Source: Bolinopsis microptera
Lineage: Eukaryota; Ctenophora; Tentaculata; Lobata; Bolinopsidae
DNA length: 64,000 nucleotides
Assembly (NCBI RefSeq): GCF_026151205.1
Contig: NC_087080.1
Span: 17,025,337 to 17,089,336 of the forward strand
Direction: 5' to 3'
The position numbers were made by a program, and so were the translations under genes. Positions 11,633-23,730 of this stretch are shown in pieces. Each line of letters begins with the position of its first letter. The first letter of the stretch is position 1. The notes under the pieces are model-generated. The model saw only the letters and a program-made list of their open reading frames with translations, was not told the origin of the DNA and did not search any database.

Positions 11633-14600
11633 TATCTCTAACACTTCATTTAACACATCTATATCTATATCTGTGTTAAGTGGACGGTATAAAATATACA
11701 ATATCATTCTACTTCAGCAAGCTTTTAAAATTCCAATTTGAATGCATGGTGAATTATTGAAATCTTTCAGAGCTGCTCCAAACAGAGTTCCACCATCGCC
11801 GGTACGTGTTTATGTAAAAGTAGCACAATATCCTACTTTTATGCTATCATGATACTAGTATTAGTAGTAGCAGTAGGTAGAAGTAGTAATATTGCATTGG
11901 AGCGTGTCCGATGGTATCGTAATATGTGAAATTGTGTGAGGCGTGTTCGAGAAGGGGGGATCAGGTATCAAGTGCCGTACGTGACGCCCCCCCCCCCCCC
12001 CCCCCCCCCACATCTTGAGGTTTTACTGTAAGTTTTAGATTTGTTTATACACGTCCCCGCCACAATAGCTAATTTGATATCTTTTGTGTGGACACAAGTA
12101 CAAGTGTCTCTACTAATTCTGGGCAGCAAAGCACATTCGATTAATCTGCAGAAAAATGATCAAATCGGAGGATAAAGCGCTCACTTATTTGATTGGAATG
12201 ACAGGAATTAAAGTGGAATGTAGGACACGTGACCAACTTCAGATTATCGTAACTAACATATTTCTACAGAACTGCTTCTCCGAGCTTAATCCTGATGATG
12301 GGGCCGTATAAGGGTGAAGATAAAGAATGTGTTTTATATTCCGGTATGCAGAATATAAACGATTGGAAGTATTAAATTCAAAAGTGACAAGGATGGGATA
12401 AAACTATTCTATAGTTATATAATATATAAAACTATTAGGATAAATTTAATCCTGCAGGACGGCAATTTAGTCATTAAATCAATTTTGGTTGTTAACAGTT
12501 AAAATATCAGGGCATAAGTCTTAGACAGAAGTCTAAATTAAGAATACCGCGTACGGCGTACTATACACGTACGGCGTACACAGTGTGTAATGTGCAGTAG
12601 AGGTACAGTGAATATTGTACATGAACCAGGTGGTCCATGTAAAAAGGGCTAGTTTAATGTCATTACCCATTAAGTTACGTCACAATCATATCACTAAAAC
12701 ATATCCTAAGATTGAATTGTAGGGTTCTATGAGAGCTGCTGTAACTGAGCAAACCAGATAAATTCCAGACCCATTTGTTAGAAAGTAGACCCTTGTTAAG
12801 AGAGGGAGTGTGGTAAGGTCGGACCTACTATACTATACAGACTTATATACTAGACCCTACCAGATGGGGTATGTGAAGTGTGGTTTCTATGATGTGTGGA
12901 ACATTACCAATGACTATTGTTTCAACAAGATATAGTATTACAGTATCATTACTGATAGCGACAAAACGTTTACTATACTACTGTTAACTGTATCACTACT
13001 ACTATTACTGTACCACAGTGTTATTAAGGAGGAACAAGGAATTGTGGAGTTTCTGAAGGTTGTAGTTTTTATGCGTCAAGTTTAAATATGTCATTGAAAT
13101 AAATTGTTTCGATATTATTGTATGATCTCCAAACAAAAATTACCAATACATGATTGTAAATAGCTTTGAATTGGCAAAATTAATAACTCAACAAATTGAA
13201 ATTGAGTCACTTTAGGTTATACAAACGTTGGCTTATTTGTACTTAATTATGTATTATACACATAACCACAGTCTACATTACATTATAATATTATATTATG
13301 GTAAAGTTATAATATTGAATCGGAATACTCTGCCACAATCACAGAATCACTGTAAAACCTTGGCCTTCAATGAGGGTTAGTCTAAAGATTTATACATCTT
13401 GAATTGCCAGGAATCTCACTCTGAGTGAGAGAAAATAGCCTATTATGAGACAAGAGAAGAGGATCCCTCTACTACAATAAATTCCTTCTGTAACGTTCTC
13501 AATAGATATGTAGTGTTTTAATTAGTTCGAAACGCTGTTGAATAATCCAACCTGAAAGTACCTAAAGTCTGCGAATTTGGCGAATTGTTCAGCTTGTGGT
13601 GTTTTTGTCTCAAAATTTGCCGCACACAAACAAGTTTTAGTGTTTAGGCAGGAATGGCACTTCTTGCGCAATATAATATTGCATCTTACGAAATGAAGCT
13701 GCTCAATCGCCAATCGAAAGTTTGCGTCAATTTGACTAACCTGAGATATTTTGCTGAATTCTATATTAATTTAAGGCAAATGATCTGGCAACGGAAAATT
13801 AAAATGAAAAGACCAGATACTAATTGCTTCATTGATAGACATAATTTGTCACTGTACTTGGAACAAAAGAATATAAAGCATCAAGTTCTAGGTATTTGAT
13901 GATATGTAGTTTCATTGTTTCCGCCATTCCACTGACGACGAGACAATGTCGAGAAAAACATGTTTTTAGGAGAAAGATGCATTGTTGTAGAATAGCTTGG
14001 CAACATCATAGATTGTTACTGTCTACTTTTTTACATTATTAGAACAGGAGAATAAATAAAATAAAATAATCTCCGCTCCCTTAAGAACTTGATTCTCCCT
14101 AATAATCTCCCTCAACAACTAATTCTTAATTTGTATTCCTTGCAAAAGTCTCACCGCATTTATTTAACTCTTTTATTCAACAATTTATTTAGTGACATTA
14201 TCGTCGCATTACAGCAGTCGACGAGACACTTAGTTAAATTGCTAAGCTGACAAATAACGTCAGGAACATATTATTATGAGGGACATATTACGTCCCATTG
14301 TCCTTTGCCTATTTACCAGCCTGCAGTTTTATTATTTAAATAAAAACCCTAACTTGTCAGCTCTGTAGTCAAGATCTCTAGTGTAATAGCATAATAAGTT
14401 ACTGCGACCTGCAGTCACCTATCTTTAGTGTAAACATATTTTTCAAGGAAGGAAGTTCCCAGACTTTGTTCTCTCAGCTGGGGATCTCACTAACAGAAGC
14501 CAGACAAACCTGCACGAAGCCTGGACTAATATCCCTACAGTTTAGAGTGGTACTAACTACTAGGATAGACAATGATCGTACCTCTTGGGTCAAGGTTACT

Positions 14601-15115
14601 CAGTTAGTAGGTTAGTAATAGTGTGTAATAGTTGGTAGTAATAGTAGTTCTGTGTCTTTAGATAGAAACACCTCATTTCGGGGTCACTCAGTTCAGGTCT
14701 AGCTCTAGCAGATAAAGTACAGTATAGTATTATATATAGTGCAGGATAGTAGGTATAAAGATAGAGGGTACCGGGTATGATCTGACTGACAATTATCTAG
14801 TTCTGTGTCATGTCACTGTAACAGTGCAAGTTCTGGTATGTCACGTGGTACGCCATGACTCTGAACTCAGAAGTCTCACAATGGTGTGGTAATTCTACTG
14901 ATATATAGTGACACAATATGTCACTTCCGTAACATGTCATGTTACACGTCACGACCAACGACCTTGAAACATCGCTCATTGTTGTCTCACCTACTAGAGT
15001 ATATAAATACACTACTAGAGTATATTTACACTACTAGAGTATATTTACACTACTAGAGTGTGGGCTATTGGTCGGCATCAGACCAGCAAGAGGGAAAATG
15101 TTTCATTTGGAGTAA
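11633..15115. other. Non-coding region with a C tract and small repeats
   Basis: About 3.5 kb with no recognisable gene. It contains a 22-bp C run at about 11988-12009, a pair of GTACGGCGTAC words near 12550 and 12570, and a three- to four-fold repeat of ACTACTAGAGTATATTTAC at 14991-15058. Short frames (for example 13654-13899) have no domain features. Confidence 0.5.
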
Positions 15116-16771
15116 TACGGGTATATGGCCCCCAGAATATAGGTGGCCCCCAAAATATAGGTCATGTTAGTGGATACAGTTCTAACCAAGATAAGCGATA
15201 CTAATGGGATCTGTTACTGCTAGGTTGGAGTAAAACATGTAACTAATGTTTCTGGATACAAATTGTGGACCTACATGAGGTATTTTGGTATATTTGGTCA
15301 TGACAGCGAAAGATTTAAACGATGTTGTCATTTTCTAGAGGGGTAAATATGGCGAAAAATTGTCATGACAAAAATCTGTCCAACACATGCCATTAAGACT
15401 ACTGGTATGAGTATAAGTATTATTTTAAGCTATCTTTTCATCGAGACATCTGCAAACTGACAATTTGGAAAAAAGTTATGGCCACCACAATTTTACGGGC
15501 CCCCAGAATATAGGTCTATACGACCCCCAGAATATAGGTTGGTCAAAAACCCTGAACATGCCCAAAACCATGCTTTGGGATGCTCTACTTGTAGCTAATA
15601 GTCTCCTGAACCCACATATCAAGTTTTATCAAAATTGGATAAAAATTGGCCGAGTTATGGGATAAAAACAAAAACCATATGCCCATATTTGGGCATATGC
15701 ACCAAATTTGATCGATTTTGGTCCATAAATTGGTCAAATATCAATATTTTTGAATGAAACCAACTTTATATGGAAGGTAAGCATATATTACACATTCTCT
15801 ATGATTATCAGCTCAATATCTACCTAACTGTGGATTATGTGTTCAAATAATCGCAAAAAATGAACAAAATCGCCCATATCTCAAACTGACTTCGCTCAAA
15901 ACAATAGAACTCAATAGGGTTTCAATATTTTCACATGAAATTTTCAGAATCAACGTAGAATTGTCTCATGACCTTAAGTTTTGGGACAGAATTTTGAGTT
16001 AGGCCTTTAAAAAAATTTGGCGGCTAAAAATGTCTGATTTACAGTCATTGAGGTGCACATTGTATTGATACAGATAAAAACAGCCCCCCTCAATCATATC
16101 TAGGGACACTCCTTCAATCTTATTTAAGTATTTAGTTAAGATCCCTACTAAATGAGTGCATGAAAGCTTTTTAACTAGTAAAATTAAAGATTTTACTCAT
16201 TACGGGTATATGGCCCCCAGAATATAGGTTTTTAAAAAAAAATAGCGACCAAGATTCTGCATTTTCTCTGTCACCCTGAGCATTAAGGAATGTGGGGTAG
16301 TGATGAGAAACAGTTAAAGAACATATGCTGAAGAGATGGCATCATCAAAATGTATGAAGGTGGAGTATTTGAGGACGATTTTTGCATACCTATATTCTGG
16401 GGGCCGTAGTTTTTGATTTTTTGTTATTAAGTATACTCTAAACCATTTCAATTTAGTATCTGGAGCCATTGGCATCATCAATACAGTCTCAGCAACATAT
16501 TCTGACTGCATATAACTGTCTGTGACAATTTTAGAACAACTTAGGAACAGATGTTTGGACCTATATTCTGGGGGCCCTGTAAAAAAATGGTATTTTTACA
16601 GGTGAAAAAAAAGTACACTTAAAAACCTAATAATTATTTTCAACTACCCAAGAAACATTTAAAGGGTTATTATGTACATATTTACAGCCTTAAACATGCT
16701 TAGAAGTAGTTTTAACACCTGTTTCTAAGTGCTCAAAAAGCGACCTATATTCTGGGGGCCATATACCCGTA
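15116..16771. mobile_element. 1.66-kb inverted-repeat element with repeated subterminal motif
   Basis: The left end TACGGGTATATGGCCCCC and the inverted right end match over 29 bp without a mismatch, ending in ...AATATAGGT. TAA lies next to both ends (15113-15115 and 16772-16774), a possible 3-bp target duplication. The core GGCCCCCAGAATATAGGT also occurs inside: forward at about 15146, 15498, 15521 and 16210, and inverted at about 16390 and 16561. A full copy of the terminal repeat starts at 16201, so 16201-16771 could itself be a 571-bp element. No transposase frame is present. Confidence 0.8.
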
Positions 16772-16774
16772 TAA

Positions 16775-19321
16775 TCAAGCGAGTAGTCTGTAATACCATT
16801 AATATAGTGTATGTTTGGAGTAGTGTGGTACAATTGAAGCTAGGTTAGGTGATATATATACCTAATATAACTATATCATGTACGTGTTAGACTTCTTAAA
16901 TATGGAAATAACAAGTAACATTGTTAAATTATTTTGTAACTCTTAAAAGTTTAATTTACGATAATAATCTCCGCCGCACAAGTATCTTAAACCTCATCTG
17001 CTCAGAAAATAACTCGAGGTATACGAGGTTAAGACGTAGGATGAAGCTAGATCAGAGTTAGAACGAGATACTCTATATCATTAATTCTCTACACTGTTTG
17101 TTTGATTGGATCAGTGAAATGACCCATTGTCAACTGACCGGCCTGATTTACTTAGTACAGAATGAGTGAGAATCACGAGATAAAATCGCAACTTCTTGGA
17201 TTTGTGTTTCTCAGAGAGATTATTCAATATTTCATGCTTTAGATTTCGCCTTTATGAGCACCTGTTAGAAATTAAGGTGAAAATTTTGAATATTTTTGAT
17301 AGTAGGGGGTGACCCCTGTGAGTTATTAAAGTTTAAATGGTTACTTCTGGGACACCCTGTATAATCTTAAAATTTTAGGAAATAGTTTTCTTAAAGAAGT
17401 CCCTTAATTCAAGATCCTATTTCAAAAGCACGAGCTAGTGCAAGGAGAGGTACATTGTACTATGTGCATTAAATATATAAATCATATCATAACACAATTT
17501 AATCACATTGAGCAGATTGAAATACTATTATATACCGGATATGATAAACTAAATATGATCACATCCCTCATACTTTAAGGCTAATAGATTTGGTCATTTC
17601 ATTTTCAATCCTATCATATTGAATATTACATATCCTCGTGAATCTATATAATAATCTATATAGATTCCGGAGTGATTTCTGGCTCCAATTTGTTAAGTGT
17701 AACATTTAAGTGTGAATATTTCTCAATTCAAATGAAATCCACCAGCCCCTAATGTGGGGCACATGTGCGAATATTACTGTGGAAAACAGGCCACCTGTCT
17801 TTACTAGCGGACTCATTTGTTAGATCAATGTATTGTCACATTTACTTACATCGAACTAAAACACCTTATCACGTGGTTAGTCACGTGGTTCACCAACACT
17901 AAACACTGAAGGGTATTCTGAAGGAGCAGTATATAACACTAAACACTGTATATCATACTCGACTCTCAAGGGTTGTATCTTAACATGAGGTTAAGGTTGA
18001 CACGTGGTGTTACGAAGCTGTTAAAGAGACACTTTACCAATTCCACGACCAAGTACACTGTCTTTGACTAGAACAGTGATTTTCTAAGAGTTTACTTTCT
18101 GTATACAGTACTGAGTAGCTCCGGGGAGAGCTGTTTCAACACCTTGGCAGAATTCCTGGTTTATTTTCTTAATGACAACATCGGATCTTAATTACAAATT
18201 ATTACAGAATTACAAAGTTTGTGAAGATGTTATTATCTTACATTTTAATCCCGGTTAACAGAGACAGAGGAAATCCGGCTTGTTTCTAAAAATTAGTCGG
18301 TGAGGAGTATTATTACATCATATTATAGCCACCAGTCCTTCGCAAAATTGGCTATCAAACCCGTGCTGCAAAAAGTCGTGCCTTCCTGATTGTGCTAAGA
18401 GATGAAATTATCTTTTCTAACAGCTGGTAACCAGCCGAGGAAGCTGGTTTGAGGCTACCCAGATATCTGAGCCTGTCCACCACGAGATCGCATTATTTAG
18501 GCATGGTTCAGTGACCAGGGTAAGCAATAACTTGATATAAACCAATCTTGGTGGGACATCTCCCACGACTTATTGAAACCAGGTGTGGTTGTAAGTGGAG
18601 GAATGCAGTGAGCTGTATCTCTGTATCTTTTTTAGCAGCTTCATGTAGTTTCTAGAATATAGATATTGTATTTTAAGTGTGATAACAGATGGAAATTGAA
18701 AAGTTTTGATAGCAAATATTAAGTAGAACTGGCAGGTATTTGAAGCAATTATTTGAAGCAGAAACACGTTTTCAATATTTATGAAGAAATAAGTTGCAAA
18801 GTCATTAGAGGTCATTGTGTAGTACTAACTCAGGGCTTACTACACAACAGAGATTTGGACAATAGACATGGAGACTGGTGGTAATTTGCCTATACTCCTA
18901 TATTCCTACAGTAAAGTAGTAACAATTGAGTGACACTAAGTAGGCAACAGCTGCACTGCTAAACTAGCACAGTAAAAAGTTAATGAGCCTGATCAGGAAT
19001 AGTTCATATTCTGTGGAATACTTCCACCAATCACTGGGGCTTAACGTTCTAGTAAATAATACTACCACCAATCACTGGGGCTTAACGTTCTAGTAAATAA
19101 TAGTCCCGTAGCTCGCAAACATCTGCCATAGCAAGGTATATAATACAAATAACATAATATAGCGTAATGAGATATTTCCACAACTGTCTCATAAAAACAT
19201 ATTTTAAACTCTGTACAGTGTACCTAAGACCTCGACTACTGTACAAATAAAACCAACCTGAAATATTACGTGTGTATTTAATTGATTAATAATTAATAAT
19301 TAATTAATTGCATGCACTCAC
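16775..19321. other. Non-coding region or GPCR intron
   Basis: No exon could be supported, although the GPCR on the minus strand must continue to the left of 19322. CACGTG occurs several times near 17872-18004. GGGACACCCTGTATA near 17349 resembles the ends of mariner-like repeats, but no partner end was found. Confidence 0.4.
19024..19104. repeat. 41-bp direct repeat, two copies
   Basis: CCACCAATCACTGGGGCTTA begins at 19024 and again at 19065; both copies continue into AACGTTCTAGTAAATAATA. Confidence 0.85.
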
Positions 19322-19661
19322 CAACGATGAAGTCAGCAATTGCCAGACTGAAGAGGAAACTGTTGGCAACTGTTTGTAGTTTTCTCACAGATGATATTGA
19401 GTAGATGATGTGGAAATTTCCTGAAAATTTATTATTTAATTTATTTAATGGGACGGTTATACGATAATAATGTGAACTGGAACTGTGAGGTTTGAATGAA
19501 AATGAGAAAGCCAGTAGCAGCTTTCTTAATTAATTTTAATTCCTGTAAACTAAATCCAAACCTGCCACAGAGATGATGCTCATGACAGTGAATGCAAGTG
19601 TCATGACTATTCGTTGCATGCTCATTCCTCCAGCTATCACTTCTTCATGCTCTGACCCCAT
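19322..19661 (-). CDS. Class A (rhodopsin-like) GPCR, first two exons
   Basis: Two short exons join on the minus strand. Exon A is 19661-19562, starts with ATG and ends with one base of a Gly codon before a GT. Exon B is 19420-19322, preceded by TTTTCAG and followed by GTGAGT. The joined 66 residues give a first membrane helix ending in the helix-1 motif GN, an intracellular loop with VRKLQT, then NSFLFSLAIADFIVG, the classic helix-2 LAxAD motif. The phases match exactly (1 then 1). The N-terminus before helix 1 is short. Downstream exons with helices 3-7 and the DRY motif were not found in the window to the left, so the receptor is either partial or has a long intron. The ligand class is not inferable. 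A TTTTTAG acceptor lies 11 nt before the ATG. Confidence 0.72.
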
Positions 19662-20101
19662 TGAAGTAACAGCTAAAAATATTTGTTTTTGGATCAAAAA
19701 AATCGTCAAAAAACGAGGTCCAAGATTTTCAAAATCGAATAAAAAATGTTCTAAGGCCTATCTCAAAATTCTGGCCCGACAATCTCTTCTAAATGGTCCT
19801 TAGAACATATCCTGAAAGTTTCAGGGTGATTGCTCAAAAAATGTAGGAGAAGATAGATTTTTAGACTCGATTTTCAGGGCGCGCGATTCAAAATCGCTCG
19901 CGCAATACAATTACACATAAGCGCTGACCTTTGACCGGCAATAATTTCGGCTAAGAACAATATTTTTCCATGGGACCAAAAACAGCTGATAGATATCACT
20001 CCCCTCTATCAGAAACAACTATAAAGTCAATTTCGAGAGAATTTTGATGAAGACCCCCCCCCCCCCCCCCCCCGGCCCCCTTAAACATCCGATAAAGGAC
20101 T
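19662..20101. other. Upstream of the GPCR; C tract
   Basis: No gene recognised. An 18-bp C run followed by GGCCCCC lies near 20056-20081, just before the retroelement fragments. Confidence 0.4.
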
Positions 20102-20343
20102 GTGCCACACATCTCTGAAGCCATGGAGCTGCTAGAAGACAAGATAAGACAAAAGCTTCTACCAAAGATGCTGGGCAGGGAGATCTCTGACTTAGAGAGA
20201 GATGTGTTAAGTTTACCGATAAGATTGGGAGGATTGGGCATTGGTAAACCCCACAAAGAAACCAGTTTGAGTACACAGCCTCCAAGCTGATGACTAATGA
20301 GCTGACTATTATTATAAAGGGTCTCAATAAGAGGTCTCGACTG
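20102..20343 (+). pseudogene. Retroelement C-terminal fragment (LPIRLGGLGI region)
   Basis: Residues around 20206-20250 read LSLPIRLGGLGIGKPHKE. After a frameshift the next frame continues with NQFEYTASKLMTNELT, up to about 20340. This is recalled as the stretch after the reverse transcriptase in a multi-copy invertebrate retroelement protein family. The same family's later segment appears at 23509-23730, so this copy is probably split by later insertions. Non-functional. Confidence 0.5.
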
Positions 20344-20344
20344 C

Positions 20345-21592
20345 CTAGGCGTCAGACCTTTTGATACAATAGATCATGGTACATTACTTGTCAAATTACA
20401 GGGCTATGGGATACGTGGGGTGGCAAATGATCTTATAAAAAGTTACTTAACAAATAGATCACAATATACTGAAGTTGTTGGTGAGAAATCTGACGCCTTG
20501 AAAATACAGTTTGGAGTCCCTCAGGGTTCGATTCTTGGACCTCTCTTATTTCTCCTATATATTAATGATATCGCCAACAGCTCCAGTTTGGGATCATTTG
20601 TCACCTTCGCTGATGACACCAATATATTTGTGACTGGGAAATCTAAAAAGGAGGCATATATGCGTGGTAATTCTCTTTTAGCTAGTTTATATTCCTACAT
20701 GCGAGCAAACAAACTCCATGTCAACTTGTCTAAATGCTGTTTCATTCACTTTAAACCAGCATCGTCCTCCCAGACTGACAATAATTCTGAATATACTCTA
20801 ACCATTGATAACTTTCCAATAAAACAAGTTGCATCTGCTAAGTTTCTGGGAGTCGTCATCGATGAAAAGCTAACCTGGGAAGAACATATAAAATCACTTA
20901 GGCGTTCTCTCAGCCATGCAACATCAACTCTCTGCCGCCTACGCTGCTCCCTCCCAGATTTCTTACACCGCCAGTTGTATTACACTCTATTTGAATCACA
21001 CCTCTCCTATTGTATCACGGTTTGGGGTGGGGCAGCCAAAACTCGTATAAGTTCTGTATTCAAAGCACAAAAATATTGTCTCAGGGTACTGTTTGGCGAC
21101 AGGGAGGCATACCTAGATAAATTTAAGACCTGTGCTCGTGCTCGACCGTTTGGCAACCAAAATCTGAACAAAAAATTTTTCTTGAAAGAGCACACGAAAC
21201 CTTTGTTCAAGGAACACGGAATACTTGCCGTCCAAAACCTGTACACTTACCATTGTTTCCTTGAGCTCTATAAAATCATGAAATTCCGTGCTCCGATTTC
21301 CCTCCATGAAAATTTCACCTGCTCAAGTAGGAAACCCACCCTTATACTAAGCCAAGCAGACCCCCCTGACAACTTCAATAGCAGAACGACTCGTATTTGG
21401 AACGTAATTGTGCCTAAGCTTGGTATACGTGACTACTGTCTAAGTGTGGCCTGCCTGAAGTCTAGGATGAAGCAATCACTGCTCGTCAACCAGCATAACC
21501 ATGCTGATCTTGATTGGACAAACAAAGATTTCGAATGCTCTAATCTAAATTTTGACATTAAGTCTACCCTAGGGTCCACACATCCAAAATGA
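20345..21592 (+). CDS. 5'-truncated LINE reverse transcriptase
   Basis: The open frame begins inside motif A (PFDTIDHG) and continues through GYGIRGVANDLIKSYLTNR, GVPQGSILGPLLFLLYINDI, the catalytic FADD box (about 20610-20621), KFLGVVIDEKLTW, and the thumb motif SYCITVWG. It ends at the stop at 21590-21592. The palm lacks its first half and the catalytic Asp of motif A is replaced at the breakpoint (LGVR before PFDT). The endonuclease is absent. The remainder has no internal stop. An ATG-initiated product is not likely; this is a dead-on-arrival 5'-truncated copy. It resembles the CR1/L2 group by motif pattern. Confidence 0.8.
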   Translation, partial: LGVRPFDTIDHGTLLVKLQGYGIRGVANDLIKSYLTNRSQYTEVVGEKSDALKIQFGVPQGSILGPLLFLLYINDIANSSSLGSFVTFADDTNIFVTGKSKKEAYMRGNSLLASLYSYMRANKLHVNLSKCCFIHFKPASSSQTDNNSEYTLTIDNFPIKQVASAKFLGVVIDEKLTWEEHIKSLRRSLSHATSTLCRLRCSLPDFLHRQLYYTLFESHLSYCITVWGGAAKTRISSVFKAQKYCLRVLFGDREAYLDKFKTCARARPFGNQNLNKKFFLKEHTKPLFKEHGILAVQNLYTYHCFLELYKIMKFRAPISLHENFTCSSRKPTLILSQADPPDNFNSRTTRIWNVIVPKLGIRDYCLSVACLKSRMKQSLLVNQHNHADLDWTNKDFECSNLNFDIKSTLGSTHPK

Positions 21593-22354
21593 TTATCTTG
21601 AAATTGAAAATTAGCTGGGTGTGCATTTTCCTTTGTCTTACTAACGTGTGTGAGCGCAGTGTAGTGAGAAAGTGTTTTTAACAGATTTATTATTAGACTT
21701 AGGATTATGATTTTTAATATATTACATTGATATAAGATTTATTTTTGATAGGTACTTAATAAAGTTGATGAATTTCCCTCCCTATTAAAATTTTAAACCC
21801 ATTTAGTGAAAATTGATAAACGAAGATCTAGATATTGATACATATTATAACCAACATTGCTTATATTCTGCCTTGTAAACAAAGAGCAAATCTTCTTAAT
21901 GCCTTCTTCCTGTCCTAAAACTAAAACTTCATCCTATTAAAGTAAAGGCCAGTTGTTACCACAAGCTATCATACCGTCCCTCTCAAAAACATGCCTCAGC
22001 CTCCATCAAAAACAATTTTAGTTTTCAGTCCTTCTAGTTTCCAAAAATCTACCGAGCTAGTGTTCTGGTGTGCACAAAAGCCCCTAAGCCCGTGCATTCC
22101 TTGCCCCGCTAGCTGCCAGTCCTTGACAAACTTCCAATAGCAAAGATCAACTAGTCATTTACAAATTGAGCACTATACAATTTTAATTGTTTTAAATATT
22201 TGACTTTGTAAAATGAGCTAAAACATTGATTTATTAGTTTCATTGATTTATTAGTTTCATTGGGTAGTTTTCCTCTGGCCCGGGATCAGCTGACCCTAGG
22301 GACCAGAGGATAAAGGTGTAGAAACTATATGTATCTACAAAACTTTCAAGGTTG
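21593..22354. other. 3' flank of LINE, nothing else recognised
   Basis: AT-rich sequence probably including the LINE 3' untranslated region. No tail or target duplication could be fixed. Confidence 0.4.
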
Positions 22355-22900
22355 TTTTTACAAGAGACAGGGCTTGCTGCGCAAGGGAAGAAAAGCGGGA
22401 GAAACACTCACAAATTATACAAATAAATATTATAAAACATAGCAAAAAGAAATTCAAACAATCCTACACTACTACAAATGTTTATTACATACTACAATGT
22501 GATACATGATAATTATATGCTGTATAGACAAGAAACAGGGCTTGCAGGGCAAGAGATGGATCAAAGGGACTAGTCACAGAGTGTAATATACAGTGATTCA
22601 GCAAGAACCCATTGCTGAATCTGGCACACAAAATACCACAATCAATACAAAAATATACAATATTATATCAAACAATATGTTTATACAAGAATCAGGGCTT
22701 GCAGAGCAAGAGAAGAAAAATAAGAGAAAACTACCATCAACTGTATATACCGTAGTCCATCAGATAGGTAATCATTACTAATACACAAATCAGCAGGGCT
22801 AACAACAATATAAAATCCATAATAAATACTCAATCTACCCAATATACGAGTTAAAAATTGTATAAACAAGAGACAGGGCTTGCATAGCAAGGGAAGAAAA
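22355..22900. repeat. Diverged repeat, about 155-180 bp, four copies
   Basis: The words ACAAGAGACAGGGCTTGC and close variants, each followed by GCAAGGGAAGAAAA or similar, recur near 22361, 22528, 22684 and 22864. They lie directly past the 3' end of the minus-strand LINE fragment at 22990-23455 and may be its 3' untranslated repeats. Confidence 0.6.
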
Positions 22901-22989
22901 ATAAGAGGACCAGGTAAAAAGTGTTTATTAGAGTACCCAGTGAAAATTAAACTAAAAAAAAGAGTATTTACAGTGTATTATACACTCAA

Positions 22990-23455
22990 ATATATTATAT
23001 GTCTAAGACCATCCTGAGAATCCTGGCTGATCCAAGCAGAGCTGTCTTCTGGAGATTAGAGATGCTCAGATTGCAGTGGACTGCGTCGAGGTGTTTACGA
23101 AAGTTTATGGTGATAGTTCCTAATGCGCCTATCACCACGGGGACGATTGTGACCTTTCGTAAATTCCAGTTCTTCTTAATTTCTCTTTTCAGGTCTTGAT
23201 ATTTCAGAATCTTTTCTTGTTCTCTATCCAAGATCCGGGTATCTCCTGGGACTGCAACGTCAATGATGGTTGCTGCGTTGGTTACCTTGTCTACCAGGAG
23301 GAGATCCGGTCTACAGTGTTCGATAACGTGGTCCGACTGGACATGGAAGTCCCACAATATCTTGACTTGTCCGTTCTCCAGCACCTTCTCTGCCCGGTGT
23401 TCGTACCACCTTTTACTGCGTGGGAAGCCGTATTCCTTGCACAGACTCCACTAAC
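22990..23455 (-). pseudogene. LINE 3'-terminal coding fragment
   Basis: The minus-strand frame reads CKEYGFPRSKRWYEH, then ILWDFHVQSDHVIEHCRPDL, IIDVAVPGD, EKILKYQDLKREIKK, VTIVPVVIGALG and LGSARILRMVL. This order (WDF, RPD, IDVAxPGD, KYxDL, PVVxGALG, LGxARILR) is a familiar C-terminal domain after the reverse transcriptase of a LINE group common in invertebrates. The reverse transcriptase itself is missing, so this is a 5'-truncated copy. The frame is intact over about 150 residues. Confidence 0.65.
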
Positions 23456-23508
23456 TATTATTATTATTATTAAATCTAAAATAGTTAATAATTTAATTAA
23501 TTATTAAC

Positions 23509-23730
23509 AGGCCCCTTAACGTGGGCAATAACATACGCTATGTGATAATGACCCACAATCACATCAGAGACACAATGGCAAATCTCCTGCGTGAGGTATG
23601 TCATGATGTGAAGGTTGAACCCCAGCTACAGGTAAACGAGGGTGACTGTCTCAACCCCAAGACTATAACTGCTGACCAAGCTCGGCTTGATGTATCTGCT
23701 AGAGGAGTTTGGACTCCAATCTCCATTTGA
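23509..23730 (+). pseudogene. Retroelement C-terminal fragment (HNxIRD...ARLDVSARG)
   Basis: The frame contains THNHIRDTMANLLREVCHDV, EPQLQ and QARLDVSARGVW. These motifs belong to the downstream part of the same recalled protein family as the fragment at 20102-20343, in the same orientation. In intact members the two are separated by roughly 150 residues; here by 3.2 kb that holds two other retroelement fragments. It ends at a stop before the usual FFDVRV-type end. Confidence 0.5.

Noticed and set aside
6598-11707. Several minus-strand ORFs starting MYFITIPTGAVVIPTT
   Set aside because: All are repeats of the 73-bp satellite unit read in frame.
11940-12010. C run as the end of another G/C-tract element
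   Set aside because: No matching inverted end was located within several kilobases.
17340-17370. Mariner-like end (GGGACACCCTGTATA)
   Set aside because: No inverted partner or TA duplication could be found nearby.
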